Of a stretch of 34,626 bases of DNA, positions 15,801 to 23,389 are shown one piece after another. Within the stretch, counting starts at the first letter, position 1, and every line of letters starts with the position of its first letter. The notes under the pieces were generated by a model. That model saw only the letters and a program-made list of their open reading frames with translations, ran no database searches and was not told the DNA's origin. Source of the DNA: Pseudomonas sp. (GTDB lineage Bacteria > Pseudomonadota > Gammaproteobacteria > Pseudomonadales > Pseudomonadaceae); contig NZ_JAGIBG010000046.1 of assembly GCF_017744435.1 (NCBI RefSeq), forward strand, positions 1-34,626. The letters are read 5' to 3'. The position numbers and the translations under genes were made by a program.

Positions 15801-16031
15801 TCAGTCCTTCCAGAAGGGTTTGCGCCCCTCGGTACGTGCCTGCTGCCAGCTCAGCCCTATATCCCGCAACTGGTCATCATCCAGCTGCAGCAGGGCCCGG
15901 CGGGTGTGCCAGCGATGCAGCATCAGCCCCCAACGCCCGAGCCCTGCCGGTGCATTGAAAACCTTGGTCTGCTGCCCGGCGTCCAGTTCCTTGGCCAACA
16001 GTTGCAAGCGCACATCGCTCATGCCACCCAT
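15801..16031 (-). CDS. DUF1127 small protein (YjiS-like)
   Basis: A 76-residue basic, Trp/Arg-rich protein. The C-terminal half WHTRRALLQLDDDQLRDIGL followed by SWQQARTEGRKPFWKD is the DUF1127 domain. In some bacteria small DUF1127 proteins affect RNA turnover and phosphate or stress responses; no function is known for this one. ATG 16031 is chosen because GGGAGAG lies about 7 bases upstream; ATG 16022 is possible. It is divergent from the MocR regulator across 179 bp with an ATACAG repeat array. E. coli pairs yjiS (DUF1127) with yjiR (MocR), so the association seems old. Confidence 0.85.
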   Translation of the reverse strand: MGGMSDVRLQLLAKELDAGQQTKVFNAPAGLGRWGLMLHRWHTRRALLQLDDDQLRDIGLSWQQARTEGRKPFWKD

Positions 16032-16091
16032 CGCTGCTCTCTCCCATTCAGTGTGTAACCGTGGAGAAAGCATGCGCGACGACAGGCCTGG

Positions 16092-16176
16092 CAATACAGA
16101 TCCAATACAGGCTTATTATTCCCATACAGAATTGGTCGTCTGACGCCTGAATGCTGTATTTTCAACGCAACTGTAC
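16092..16176. promoter_or_regulatory. ATACAG repeat array, candidate MocR operator
   Basis: Three direct copies (CAATACAG at 16092-16099, CAATACAG at 16103-16110, CCATACAG at 16122-16129) are followed by two inverted ones (CTGTAT 16154-16159 and CTGTAC 16171-16176). The first two are exactly 11 bp apart. MocR regulators commonly bind direct or mixed repeats in front of their own gene. It lies wholly in the gap between the divergent DUF1127 and MocR genes. Confidence 0.6.
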
Positions 16177-16210
16177 TGGTCGCTTCCTACAAGAAGCGTA
16201 GGAGTATGCC

Positions 16211-17641
16211 GTGACCCTCTACCTGAACCTCGCCGAACTGCTCGGGGCGCGCATCGAACAGGGCCTCTACCGCCCCGGCCAACGCCTGCCATCGGTGCGT
16301 GCCCTCAGCGTGGAGCACGGTGTCAGCCTGAGTACCGTGCAGCAGGCCTACCGCATGCTCGAAGACTGCGGCATGGTCTCGCCACGGCCCAAGTCCGGCT
16401 ACTTCGTCAGCAATCATCGCCACCTCCCTGCCCTGCCCGCAGTCAGCCGCCCCGCCCAGCGCCCGGTGGATATCTCGCAATGGGAACAGGTGCTCGAACT
16501 GATTCGCAGCACCCCGCGCCAGGATGTGATCCAGCTCGGCCGCGGCATGCCCGATATCGACAGCCCGACCCTCAAGCCACTGCTGCGCAGCCTCGCCCAA
16601 CTGAGCCGGCGCCAGGACATGCCTGGCCTGTACTACGACAACATCCACGGCAACCTGGCCCTGCGCGAGCAGATCGCCCGGCTGATGCTCGACTCCGGCT
16701 GCCGCCTGGGCCCGGCCGACCTGGTGGTGACCACCGGCTGCCACGAGGCGCTGTCGTGCAGTATCCGCGCAGTGTGCGAGCCAGGCGATATTGTCGCGGT
16801 CGACTCGCCAAGCTTCCACGGCGCCATGCAGACCCTCAAGGGCCTGGGCATGAAGGCCCTGGAAATTCCTACCGACCCGGTCACCGGCATCAGCCTCGAA
16901 GCCCTGGAGCTGGCGCTCGAGCAATGGCCGATCAAGCTCATCCAGATCACCCCGAGCTGCAACAACCCGCTCGGCTACATCATGCCCGAAGCCCGCAAGA
17001 AAGCCCTGCTGAGCCTGGCCCAGCGCTACGATGTGGCGATCCTCGAAGACGACGTGTACGGCGACCTCGCCTACACCTACCCACGCCCGCGCACCCTCAA
17101 GTCGTTCGACGACGACGGTCGCGTACTGCTGTGCAGTTCGTTCTCCAAGACCCTCGCCCCTGGCCTGCGCATCGGCTGGGTCGCCCCCGGCCGCTACCTG
17201 GAGCGGGTGCTGCACATGAAGTACATCAGCACCGGTAGTACCGCCAGCCAGCCGCAGCTGGCGATCGCCGACTTCATCGCCGCCGGCCACTACCAGCCCC
17301 ATGTGCGACGCATGCGCAGCCAGTACCAGCGTGGCCGCGACCTGATGAGCGACTGGGTAACCCGATATTTCCCGCCCGGCACCCGGGTCAGCCGGCCGCA
17401 AGGCGGCTTCATGCTGTGGGTGGAGTTGCCCGAAGATTTCGATACGCTGCGGCTGAACCGCGCTTTACTGGAGCAGGGCGTGCAGATCGCCGTGGGCAGC
17501 ATCTTCTCGGCCTCGGGCAAGTTCCGTCATTGCCTGCGCATGAATTTCGCCGCGCGGCCAACGCCGAAGATCGAAGCGGCCGTGCGCAAGGTAGGTGAAA
17601 CCGCCCTTCGTCTAGTGGCTGAAGGCAACGCCGAGGCGTAA
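16211..17641 (+). CDS. MocR-family PLP-dependent transcriptional regulator (YjiR-like)
   Basis: A 476-residue fusion. The N-terminal GntR winged helix (about 5-72) includes YRPGQRLPSVRALSVEHGVS and LSTVQQAYRMLEDCGMV. The rest is a fold-type I aminotransferase domain (about 110-465): VTTGCHEALS, ITPSCNNPLGYIMP, AILEDDVYGDLAY, and the PLP lysine in SSFSKTLAPGLRIGW. PLP binding and response to an amino compound are predicted by family. The start is GTG 16211 with AGGAG 7 bases upstream; the nearby ATG at 16206 is out of frame and stops at once. E. coli YjiR (about 470) beside DUF1127 YjiS is the closest arrangement I know. The phospholipase-D gene follows on the same strand after 60 bp. Confidence 0.92.
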   Translation: MTLYLNLAELLGARIEQGLYRPGQRLPSVRALSVEHGVSLSTVQQAYRMLEDCGMVSPRPKSGYFVSNHRHLPALPAVSRPAQRPVDISQWEQVLELIRSTPRQDVIQLGRGMPDIDSPTLKPLLRSLAQLSRRQDMPGLYYDNIHGNLALREQIARLMLDSGCRLGPADLVVTTGCHEALSCSIRAVCEPGDIVAVDSPSFHGAMQTLKGLGMKALEIPTDPVTGISLEALELALEQWPIKLIQITPSCNNPLGYIMPEARKKALLSLAQRYDVAILEDDVYGDLAYTYPRPRTLKSFDDDGRVLLCSSFSKTLAPGLRIGWVAPGRYLERVLHMKYISTGSTASQPQLAIADFIAAGHYQPHVRRMRSQYQRGRDLMSDWVTRYFPPGTRVSRPQGGFMLWVELPEDFDTLRLNRALLEQGVQIAVGSIFSASGKFRHCLRMNFAARPTPKIEAAVRKVGETALRLVAEGNAEA

Positions 17642-17701
17642 CTTTGCGCCGCATTTCGTAGTCCAACCCCTTAGCGCATTGCTGTACAGGACGATTCACC
17701 C

Positions 17702-19258
17702 TTGAGACTCCAGCGAGCCTTGCCTCTGCTGCTGGTACTGCTGCTCGGCCTCAATGGCTGTGCCAGCGTCGGCATGCCCCGCGAAACCAGCCAGACGCTG
17801 CCGGCCAGCGAGTCGGCATTCGGCCGCTCGGTGTTGCGCCAGGCCGCGCCCTATGACGGGCGCTCGGGCTTTCGCCTGCTGCCCAACAGCAACGAGGCCT
17901 TCCGTGCCCGCGCAGAGCTGATTCGCAATGCCCAGGCGAGCATCGACCTGCAGTACTACATCGTCCACGATGGCTTGAGCACCCGCGCCCTGGTGCACGA
18001 ACTGTTGCGTGCAGCCGACCGCGGCGTACGCGTGCGCGTCCTGCTCGACGACACCACCAGCGATGGCCTGGACACCATCATGGGCACCCTCGATGCCCAC
18101 CCTAACATCGAGATTCGTGTGTTCAATCCGTTGCACCTGGGGCGCAGCACAGGCGTGACGCGTGCAGTCGGCCGCCTGTTCAACCTGTCGCGCCAGCACC
18201 GACGCATGCACAACAAGTTGTTCCTGGTGGACAACAGCATGGCCATCGTCGGCGGGCGCAACCTGGGTGACGAGTACTTCGATGCCGAACCCAACCTCAA
18301 CTTCACCGACATCGACCTGCTCGGCGTCGGCCCGGTGGCCGAGCAACTGGGGCACAGCTTCGACCAGTACTGGAACAGTGCCCTGAGCCGGCCGATCACC
18401 GACTTCCTCTGGCATGCCCCGGATGCCGACGACCTGCGCGCCAGCCGCCAGCGCCTGGAAGTGTCCCTGGCCCAGGCACGGGTACAGCGCAAGGCCCTGT
18501 ATGACCGGCTCATGTCCTATCAGTCGCAGCCGCGCCTGGATGTCTGGCGCAACGAATTGATCTGGGCCCATGCCCAGGCACTGTGGGATGCGCCGAGCAA
18601 AGTGCTGGCCGACGATGAGCCAGACCCGCAACTGCTGCTGAGCCAGCAACTGGCACCGGACCTGGCCAACGTGCAGCGCGAGCTGATCCTGATGTCGGCC
18701 TATTTCGTGCCAGGTGAGCCGGGCTTGCTGTACCTGACCGGCCGGGCCGACGCCGGGGCTTCGGTCAAGCTACTCACCAACTCGCTGGAGGCCACCGACG
18801 TGCCGGCAGTGCATGGCGGTTATGCACCCTATCGCCGCGCGTTGCTCGAGCACGGCGTGCAACTGTTCGAATTGCGTCGTCAGCCGGGCGCCCCGACACC
18901 TGCACGCCTGAGCTTGCATGGCAGCAGCTCGGACTCGAGCCTGCACACCAAGGCCATCGTGTTCGACCGCCGCAAGACATTCATCGGGTCGTTCAACTTC
19001 GACCCTCGTTCAGTGCTGTGGAACACCGAGGTCGGCGTACTGGTGGACAGCCCGGAGCTGGCCGAATACACCCGCGAGCTGGCCCAGCAGGGTATGGCGC
19101 CGGCATTGAGCTATCAGGTCAAGCTGGTGGGTGACGAACTGGTCTGGGCGACCGAAGACCATGGCCAACGGCACATGCTGACATCCGAGCCAGGTGGCAT
19201 CTGGCGGCGCTTCAATGCCTGGATCAGCAAGGCCGTTGGCCTGGAGAAGATGTTGTAG
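17702..19258 (+). CDS. Phospholipase D-family lipoprotein (cardiolipin synthase C-like)
   Basis: A 518-residue protein with a lipoprotein signal (lipobox LNGC, Cys20, then Ala, which favours outer-membrane sorting). Two PLD domains each carry a complete HKD motif: HNKLFLVD (H170), followed by GGRNLGDEYFD, and HTKAIVFD (H415), followed by SFNFDPRS. This is the ClsC/YmdC layout, so a phosphatidyl-transfer or phospholipase role at the envelope is likely; the lipid substrate is not known. The start is TTG 17702, which gives the complete signal; AGGA lies about 11 bases upstream. It may be co-transcribed with the MocR gene 60 bp upstream, although such regulators often act only on divergent genes. 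The stop is two bases from the convergent MFS gene. Confidence 0.88.
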   Translation: MRLQRALPLLLVLLLGLNGCASVGMPRETSQTLPASESAFGRSVLRQAAPYDGRSGFRLLPNSNEAFRARAELIRNAQASIDLQYYIVHDGLSTRALVHELLRAADRGVRVRVLLDDTTSDGLDTIMGTLDAHPNIEIRVFNPLHLGRSTGVTRAVGRLFNLSRQHRRMHNKLFLVDNSMAIVGGRNLGDEYFDAEPNLNFTDIDLLGVGPVAEQLGHSFDQYWNSALSRPITDFLWHAPDADDLRASRQRLEVSLAQARVQRKALYDRLMSYQSQPRLDVWRNELIWAHAQALWDAPSKVLADDEPDPQLLLSQQLAPDLANVQRELILMSAYFVPGEPGLLYLTGRADAGASVKLLTNSLEATDVPAVHGGYAPYRRALLEHGVQLFELRRQPGAPTPARLSLHGSSSDSSLHTKAIVFDRRKTFIGSFNFDPRSVLWNTEVGVLVDSPELAEYTRELAQQGMAPALSYQVKLVGDELVWATEDHGQRHMLTSEPGGIWRRFNAWISKAVGLEKML

Positions 19259-19260
19259 GC

Positions 19261-20400
19261 TCAGGCCGAGGCTGGCTCGAACGCGCCGCGCCTGCGGGTC
19301 AGCACCACCAGCCCTGCTGCCCCAGCCGCCATCAGCCACAGCAGCGCATGCCCGCTGATCCATTGGCTCCCCGCGCCGGCCAGCAACGGCCCGAGCAGGC
19401 AACCGATACCCCAAAGCTGCGCCACATGAGCATTGGCCCGCACCAGGGCGTCATCGCGGTAACGCTCGCCGATCAAGATCAGCGACAAGGTGAACAAGCC
19501 CCCGGCACTGGCACCGAACAATACCCACAGGGGCCAGATCGCGGGTGTATCCAGCAGCAACGGAATCGCCAGGCTGGAAACCATCAAGGTCACTGCACAA
19601 CCGGTGAACAGCGCCTGCCGCGACATGTGGTCGGCCAATGCGCCGATCGGCAATTGCAGCACCGCATCGCCCACCACCACGGTGCTGACCATGAACAGGG
19701 CGATCTCGGTGCTGAAGCCCTGCTGCAGGCAATACACCGGCAACAAGGTAAGAATCATCGCCTCGAAGGCGGCAAACAGGGCGACAGCCCAGGCAATCAC
19801 CGGCAAGCGGCGGCAGAAGGCGAACAGGTCGCCAAAGGTCACGCTGCAGGCTTCGGTGCTGGGTGCACCACCACGCCCGAGCAGCAGCAAGGGTGCCAGC
19901 AGCAACAACCCGGTCGCCGCCCAGAAGCCGAAGTCATCGTCGGAGCCGAGGAAGCCCAGCACCAACGGCCCGGCCAGCTGGCTCAGGGCGTAGCTGCTGC
20001 CATACAGCGCCACCAGGCGCCCGCGCCATTGCTCGACCACCAACTGATTGATCCAGCTCTCGCCGAGGATGAACACCACGGTCAGCGACATGCCAATGAG
20101 CAGGCGCAGGGCCAGCCACAGCGGGTAGCTTGGCAGCAGCGCCACCAGGCCAATGGACAGCGCCCCGCCCCACAGGCACAAGCGCATCGCCGAGGGCACG
20201 CCGACCCAGCCTGCCAGGCGGCTGGCCAGGCTGGCACCGAGCAGCACGCCCAGCGCCGGCATGGCCGCCATCACGCCGATGGCGAACCCACCGTAGCCCC
20301 AGGCCTCAAGGCGCAGGGACACCAGCGGCATGCTCACACCGAGCGCGAGCCCGACACTGAGCACCGATGCCAGCACGGCAAAATAGGTTCCCCAACGCAT
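19261..20400 (-). CDS. MFS transporter
   Basis: A 379-residue major-facilitator protein with about 12 hydrophobic segments and no large soluble domain. The first half has YFAVLASVLSVGLALGVSMP and GFAIGVMAAMPALGVLLGAS, followed by the loop-2/3 region SRLAGWVGVPSAMRLCL. The second half has LFMVSTVVVGDAVLQLPIGA and LADHMSRQALFTGC, a loop resembling the MFS signature. It resembles the YcaD/PA5311-type permeases. ATG 20400 is preceded by GGGAGG at a good distance. It is transcribed in the same direction as kauB upstream, but two hairpins separate them. The substrate is unknown. Confidence 0.87.
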   Translation of the reverse strand: MRWGTYFAVLASVLSVGLALGVSMPLVSLRLEAWGYGGFAIGVMAAMPALGVLLGASLASRLAGWVGVPSAMRLCLWGGALSIGLVALLPSYPLWLALRLLIGMSLTVVFILGESWINQLVVEQWRGRLVALYGSSYALSQLAGPLVLGFLGSDDDFGFWAATGLLLLAPLLLLGRGGAPSTEACSVTFGDLFAFCRRLPVIAWAVALFAAFEAMILTLLPVYCLQQGFSTEIALFMVSTVVVGDAVLQLPIGALADHMSRQALFTGCAVTLMVSSLAIPLLLDTPAIWPLWVLFGASAGGLFTLSLILIGERYRDDALVRANAHVAQLWGIGCLLGPLLAGAGSQWISGHALLWLMAAGAAGLVVLTRRRGAFEPASA

Positions 20401-20443
20401 TGCAGCCTCCCAGGCAGAATTCTTGAATGGCAGAAACGACGAA

Positions 20444-20495
20444 GCCGGGGCGGTATGAGCCGCCCCGGCCATTGTTGGGGCCGCTAGGCGGCCCC
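20444..20495 (-). terminator. Two tandem hairpins after kauB
   Basis: GCCGGGGCGG-TATGAG-CCGCCCCGGC (20444-20469) is a perfect 10-bp stem. GGGGCCGC-TAG-GCGGCCCC (20477-20495) is a perfect 8-bp stem. They start 8 bases after the kauB stop. T-rich sequence is weak, so termination is likely but unproven. Confidence 0.55.
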
Positions 20496-20503
20496 CACTG
20501 GAA

Positions 20504-21997
20504 TTACAGCTTGATCCAGGTCGCCTTCAGCTCGGTGTACTTCTCCAGCGCATGCAGCGACTTGTCACGGCCGTTGCCCGACTGCTTGAAGCCACCAAAC
20601 GGTGCGGTCATGTCGCCGCCGTCGTACTGGTTGACCCAGACGCTGCCAGCGCGCACGGCACGGGCGGTCTTGTGGGCCTTGGTGATGTCCGAGGTCCAGA
20701 TACCGGCGGCCAGGCCATACGGGGTGTCGTTGGCAATGGCGATGGCTTCTTCGGCGGTGTCGAAGGCGATCACCGACAGCACTGGGCCGAAGATTTCTTC
20801 CTGGGCGATCTTCATGGCGTTGGTCACGCCGTCGAAGATGGTCGGCTCGACGTAGGTGCCACCGGTTTCTTCCAGGGTGCGCTTGCCACCGGCCAACAGC
20901 TTGGCGCCGTCCTTGTGGCCGGCGTCGATGTACGACAGCACGGTGTTCATCTGCTGGGTGTCAACCAAAGCACCGACGGTGGTCTGTGGGTCCAGCGGGT
21001 TGCCAGGCTTCCAGCCTTTGAGGGCCTCGACCACCATTGGCAGGAACTTGTCCTTGATCGAACGCTCGACCAGCAGACGGGAACCAGCGGTGCAGACTTC
21101 GCCCTGGTTGAAGGCGATGGCGCTGGCGGCAGCTTCAGCGGCGGCTTGCAGGTCCGGGGCGTCGGCGAAGACGATGTTCGGGCTCTTGCCGCCGGCTTCC
21201 AGCCAGATGCGCTTCATGTTCGACTCGCCAGCGTAGACCATCAATTGCTTGGCGATCTTGGTGGAGCCGGTGAACACCAGAGTGTCGACGTCCATGTGCA
21301 GGGCCAGGGCCTTGCCCACGGTGTGGCCGTAGCCTGGCAGCACGTTCAGCACGCCAGCCGGGATACCGGCTTCGATCGCCAGCTGGGCGATGCGGATGGC
21401 GGTCAGCGGGGATTTTTCGGACGGCTTGAGCACCAGCGAGTTGCCGGTAGCCAGGGCCGGGGCGATTTTCCAGCAGGCCATCAGCAGCGGGAAGTTCCAA
21501 GGCACGATGGCACCGACCACACCCACAGGCTCACGGGTAACCAGGCCGAGCTGGTCGTGTGGCGTCGGGGCGACTTCGTCGTAGACTTTGTCGATGGCTT
21601 CGGCGGTCCAGTGAATGGCTTGCGCCGCGCCTGGCACGTCGATGCTGGAGGAGTCGCCGATCGGCTTGCCCATGTCCAGGGTTTCCAGCAGCGCCAGCTC
21701 TTCGACGTTCTTGCGCAGCAGGTCGGCAAAGCGGATCAGCTTGGCTTTGCGCTTGGCCGGGGCCAGTTGCGACCAGACGCCGGAATTGAAGGTGGCGCGG
21801 GCGTTTTCCACGGCGCGGTTGGCATCGGCCAGGTCGCAGCTGGCAACCTTGGCCAGGAAGCGTCCGTCGACCGGGCTCAGGCAGTCGAATGTTTCACCGG
21901 ATGCGGCGTCGGTGTATTCGCCGTTGATGAAGGCACGGCCTTCGATCTTCAGTTGCTGGGCACGTTGTTCCCAGTCCGCACGAGTCAGGGTGGTCAT
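20504..21997 (-). CDS. kauB: Aldehyde dehydrogenase, polyamine catabolism type (KauB/PuuC)
   Basis: A 497-residue NAD(P)-dependent aldehyde dehydrogenase. Key motifs are VPWNFPLLMACWKIAPALAT, VFTGSTKIAKQ, catalytic Glu in LEAGGKSPN, nucleophile C302 in FNQGEVCTAGSR, and EEIFGPVLSV. Length and sequence fit KauB/PuuC, which oxidise 4-aminobutyraldehyde-type products of polyamine breakdown, so it would act after a PauB-type oxidase. ATG 21997 follows AGGAGGAG. It is divergent from a small cupin gene across 196 bp with a 19-bp palindrome. P. aeruginosa kauB is PA5312 (from memory); the transaminase gene next to it there is not present here. Confidence 0.92.
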   Translation of the reverse strand: MTTLTRADWEQRAQQLKIEGRAFINGEYTDAASGETFDCLSPVDGRFLAKVASCDLADANRAVENARATFNSGVWSQLAPAKRKAKLIRFADLLRKNVEELALLETLDMGKPIGDSSSIDVPGAAQAIHWTAEAIDKVYDEVAPTPHDQLGLVTREPVGVVGAIVPWNFPLLMACWKIAPALATGNSLVLKPSEKSPLTAIRIAQLAIEAGIPAGVLNVLPGYGHTVGKALALHMDVDTLVFTGSTKIAKQLMVYAGESNMKRIWLEAGGKSPNIVFADAPDLQAAAEAAASAIAFNQGEVCTAGSRLLVERSIKDKFLPMVVEALKGWKPGNPLDPQTTVGALVDTQQMNTVLSYIDAGHKDGAKLLAGGKRTLEETGGTYVEPTIFDGVTNAMKIAQEEIFGPVLSVIAFDTAEEAIAIANDTPYGLAAGIWTSDITKAHKTARAVRAGSVWVNQYDGGDMTAPFGGFKQSGNGRDKSLHALEKYTELKATWIKL

Positions 21998-22117
21998 ACG
22001 AAACTCCTCCTCTTGTTTAGGTGCAACGCCGCACTGAGGACTCACTGGCGTTGTCAGAATTCTGGCCGGGCGACGAGCGCACACGGGCAAGCGATACCCT
22101 AAACCAGGCTGAATAAA

Positions 22118-22136
22118 GTATCAATATATTTGACAC
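22118..22136. promoter_or_regulatory. Candidate operator between kauB and cupin gene
   Basis: GTATCAATATATTTGACAC is a 19-bp dyad (GTnTCAA-N5-TTGAnAC). It lies 121 bp from the kauB start and 57 bp upstream of the cupin start. A PauR-type protein is one possible binder; I see no second good copy in the window. Confidence 0.4.
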
Positions 22137-22193
22137 GAACGGCCTAAAAGCCTACTGATGTGCATTTTATTAAACAACAACAGGAGCCGCACC

Positions 22194-22553
22194 ATGAGCA
22201 TCGACAGCATCATCGACTTCGCCCAGGTTCTCACCGAGGCCGAACGCTACCGCCCAGCGGCGGAAAAAATCCTCAAGGGCGAGCCGGACCAGGCTGTCTA
22301 CAACCACTACTCCAGCCCATGCGGTCAGTTTACCGCAGGTGTCTGGGAAGGTGAGGTGGGGCAATGGACGGTGAGCTACACCGAGCATGAGTATTGCGAG
22401 ATCGTGCAGGGTGTTTCGGTGCTGCGCGACCAGGATGGCGGGGCCAAGACCCTGCGTGCCGGTGATCGGTTTGTCATCCCGGCAGGCTTCAAGGGCACCT
22501 GGGAAGTGCTGGAGCCTTGCCGCAAGATCTACGTGATGTTCGAGCAGAAATGA
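22194..22553 (+). CDS. Small cupin protein (cupin_3/DUF861 type)
   Basis: A 119-residue single-domain beta-barrel cupin. Typical segments are GVWEGEVGQWTVSYTEHEYC, EIVQGVSVLRDQDGG and LRAGDRFVIPAGFKGTWEVL, with KIYVMFEQK at the end. It is related to the EutQ-like/DUF861 cupins. These bind small ligands or metals; no reaction can be assigned. ATG 22194 has AGGAG 7 bases upstream. It is divergent from kauB, so a role in polyamine or aminoaldehyde catabolism is plausible but only by position. It ends in a strong shared terminator. Confidence 0.82.
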   Translation: MSIDSIIDFAQVLTEAERYRPAAEKILKGEPDQAVYNHYSSPCGQFTAGVWEGEVGQWTVSYTEHEYCEIVQGVSVLRDQDGGAKTLRAGDRFVIPAGFKGTWEVLEPCRKIYVMFEQK

Positions 22554-22573
22554 CCTGAGCCCCGCGCAGGCAT

Positions 22574-22609
22574 AAAAAAACCCGCGTCCTTTCGGATGCG
22601 GGTTTTTTT
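22574..22609. terminator. Bidirectional intrinsic terminator (cupin / rpmG)
   Basis: AAAAAAACCCGC, then an inner stem-loop, then GCGGGTTTTTTT. It has a T-tract on both strands and serves the convergent cupin and rpmG genes. Confidence 0.95.
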
Positions 22610-22624
22610 CAGGTCGCCGATCAA

Positions 22625-22780
22625 TTACTTGATCTTGGCTTCCTTGTACACCACGTGCTTGCGAACAACCGGATCGTATTTCTTGATCTCGATTTTGTCC
22701 GGGGTGGTGCGCTTGTTCTTGTCGGTGGTGTAGAAGTGGCCGGTACCGGCACTCGAAACCAGACGGATCAATTCACGCAT
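22625..22780 (-). CDS. rpmG: 50S ribosomal protein L33
   Basis: A 51-residue ribosomal protein: MRELIRLVSSAGTGHFYTTD, then KNKRTTPDKIEIKKYDPVVR and KHVVYKEAKIK. It is the cysteine-free form; the zinc-ribbon cysteines of the other L33 type are absent. It is 11 bp downstream of rpmB in the usual rpmB-rpmG operon and shares its promoter and the downstream terminator. It is too short for many gene finders but is unambiguous. Confidence 0.98.
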   Translation of the reverse strand: MRELIRLVSSAGTGHFYTTDKNKRTTPDKIEIKKYDPVVRKHVVYKEAKIK

Positions 22781-22791
22781 GATGTTCTCCC

Positions 22792-23028
22792 TTAAACCTT
22801 GGCGCCAGCTTTACGGATATCAACCAGAACGGCGTCGATGCCGCGCTTGTCGATGATACGCATGCCTTTGGCGGATACGCGCAGACGCACGAAACGCTTC
22901 TCGGATTCAACCCAGAAACGGTGGTGCTGCAGGTTCGGCAGGAAACGACGACGGGTTTTGTTGTTTGCGTGGGAAATGTTGTTCCCGGTTACTGGACCCT
23001 TACCAGTAACTTGACAGACTCTCGACAT
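22792..23028 (-). CDS. rpmB: 50S ribosomal protein L28
   Basis: A 78-residue protein, MSRVCQVTGKGPVTGNNISH.., followed by NNKTRRRFLPNLQHHRFWVE and ending RKAGAKV, the standard bacterial L28. It is the first gene of the rpmB-rpmG operon. A good sigma-70 promoter lies about 150 bp upstream, leaving a long leader with a hairpin. Confidence 0.98.
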   Translation of the reverse strand: MSRVCQVTGKGPVTGNNISHANNKTRRRFLPNLQHHRFWVESEKRFVRLRVSAKGMRIIDKRGIDAVLVDIRKAGAKV

Positions 23029-23053
23029 GACTCAGCCCTCTAAAACCACATGC

Positions 23054-23072
23054 CCAACCCGGCATGGGTTGG
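23054..23072 (-). promoter_or_regulatory. Hairpin in rpmB leader
   Basis: CCAACCC-GGCAT-GGGTTGG is a perfect 7-bp stem 26 bp upstream of the rpmB start, inside the predicted untranslated leader. It could be part of ribosomal-protein feedback control. The rest of the 361-bp gap (23029-23389) holds the rpmB promoter and no gene. Confidence 0.45.
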
Positions 23073-23175
23073 CCGCTTAATCTCTCAGTCTTTGGCGCCA
23101 GGCGCCGTGATTCTGGAGGTCTTATCGACCGGATCCGCTGATGCGACAGGCCGAGCCCCTAGAAAAGAGCGCTGC

Positions 23176-23204
23176 TTTATACCAGAAAGACTACGCCGCA
23201 ACAA
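23176..23204 (-). promoter_or_regulatory. Sigma-70 promoter of rpmB-rpmG
   Basis: On the minus strand TTGTTG (23199-23204), 17 bases, then TATAAA (23176-23181). The expected start is near 23169, giving a leader of about 140 nt before rpmB. Confidence 0.7.
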
Positions 23205-23389
23205 CAGAAGATGAGCATTCGTGTGCTGCAAATGGCGCGCGAGCAGCATAGCGACTCGCCCGCCGCACTGTCGACCGCTCGTCGCCAGGTACCTGAAAAA
23301 GAAGGTGGTCATTTCCGAAAACGCGCACTAGGGTAGGACGTTTCCAGACTGCGCCGGCAGATGGGCCATCGACCAGCCAAGGAGCCACC

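Noticed and set aside
16092..16176. A CRISPR-like or satellite array
   Set aside because: Repeat units are only 6-8 bp with irregular spacing and mixed orientation; a regulator-binding array fits better.
20552..22102. Long plus-strand open frame opposite kauB
   Set aside because: Shadow of an aldehyde dehydrogenase with complete catalytic residues on the minus strand.
23085..23312. A 75-residue minus-strand frame upstream of rpmB
   Set aside because: It overlaps the predicted rpmB promoter and leader, and has no ribosome site or known domain.
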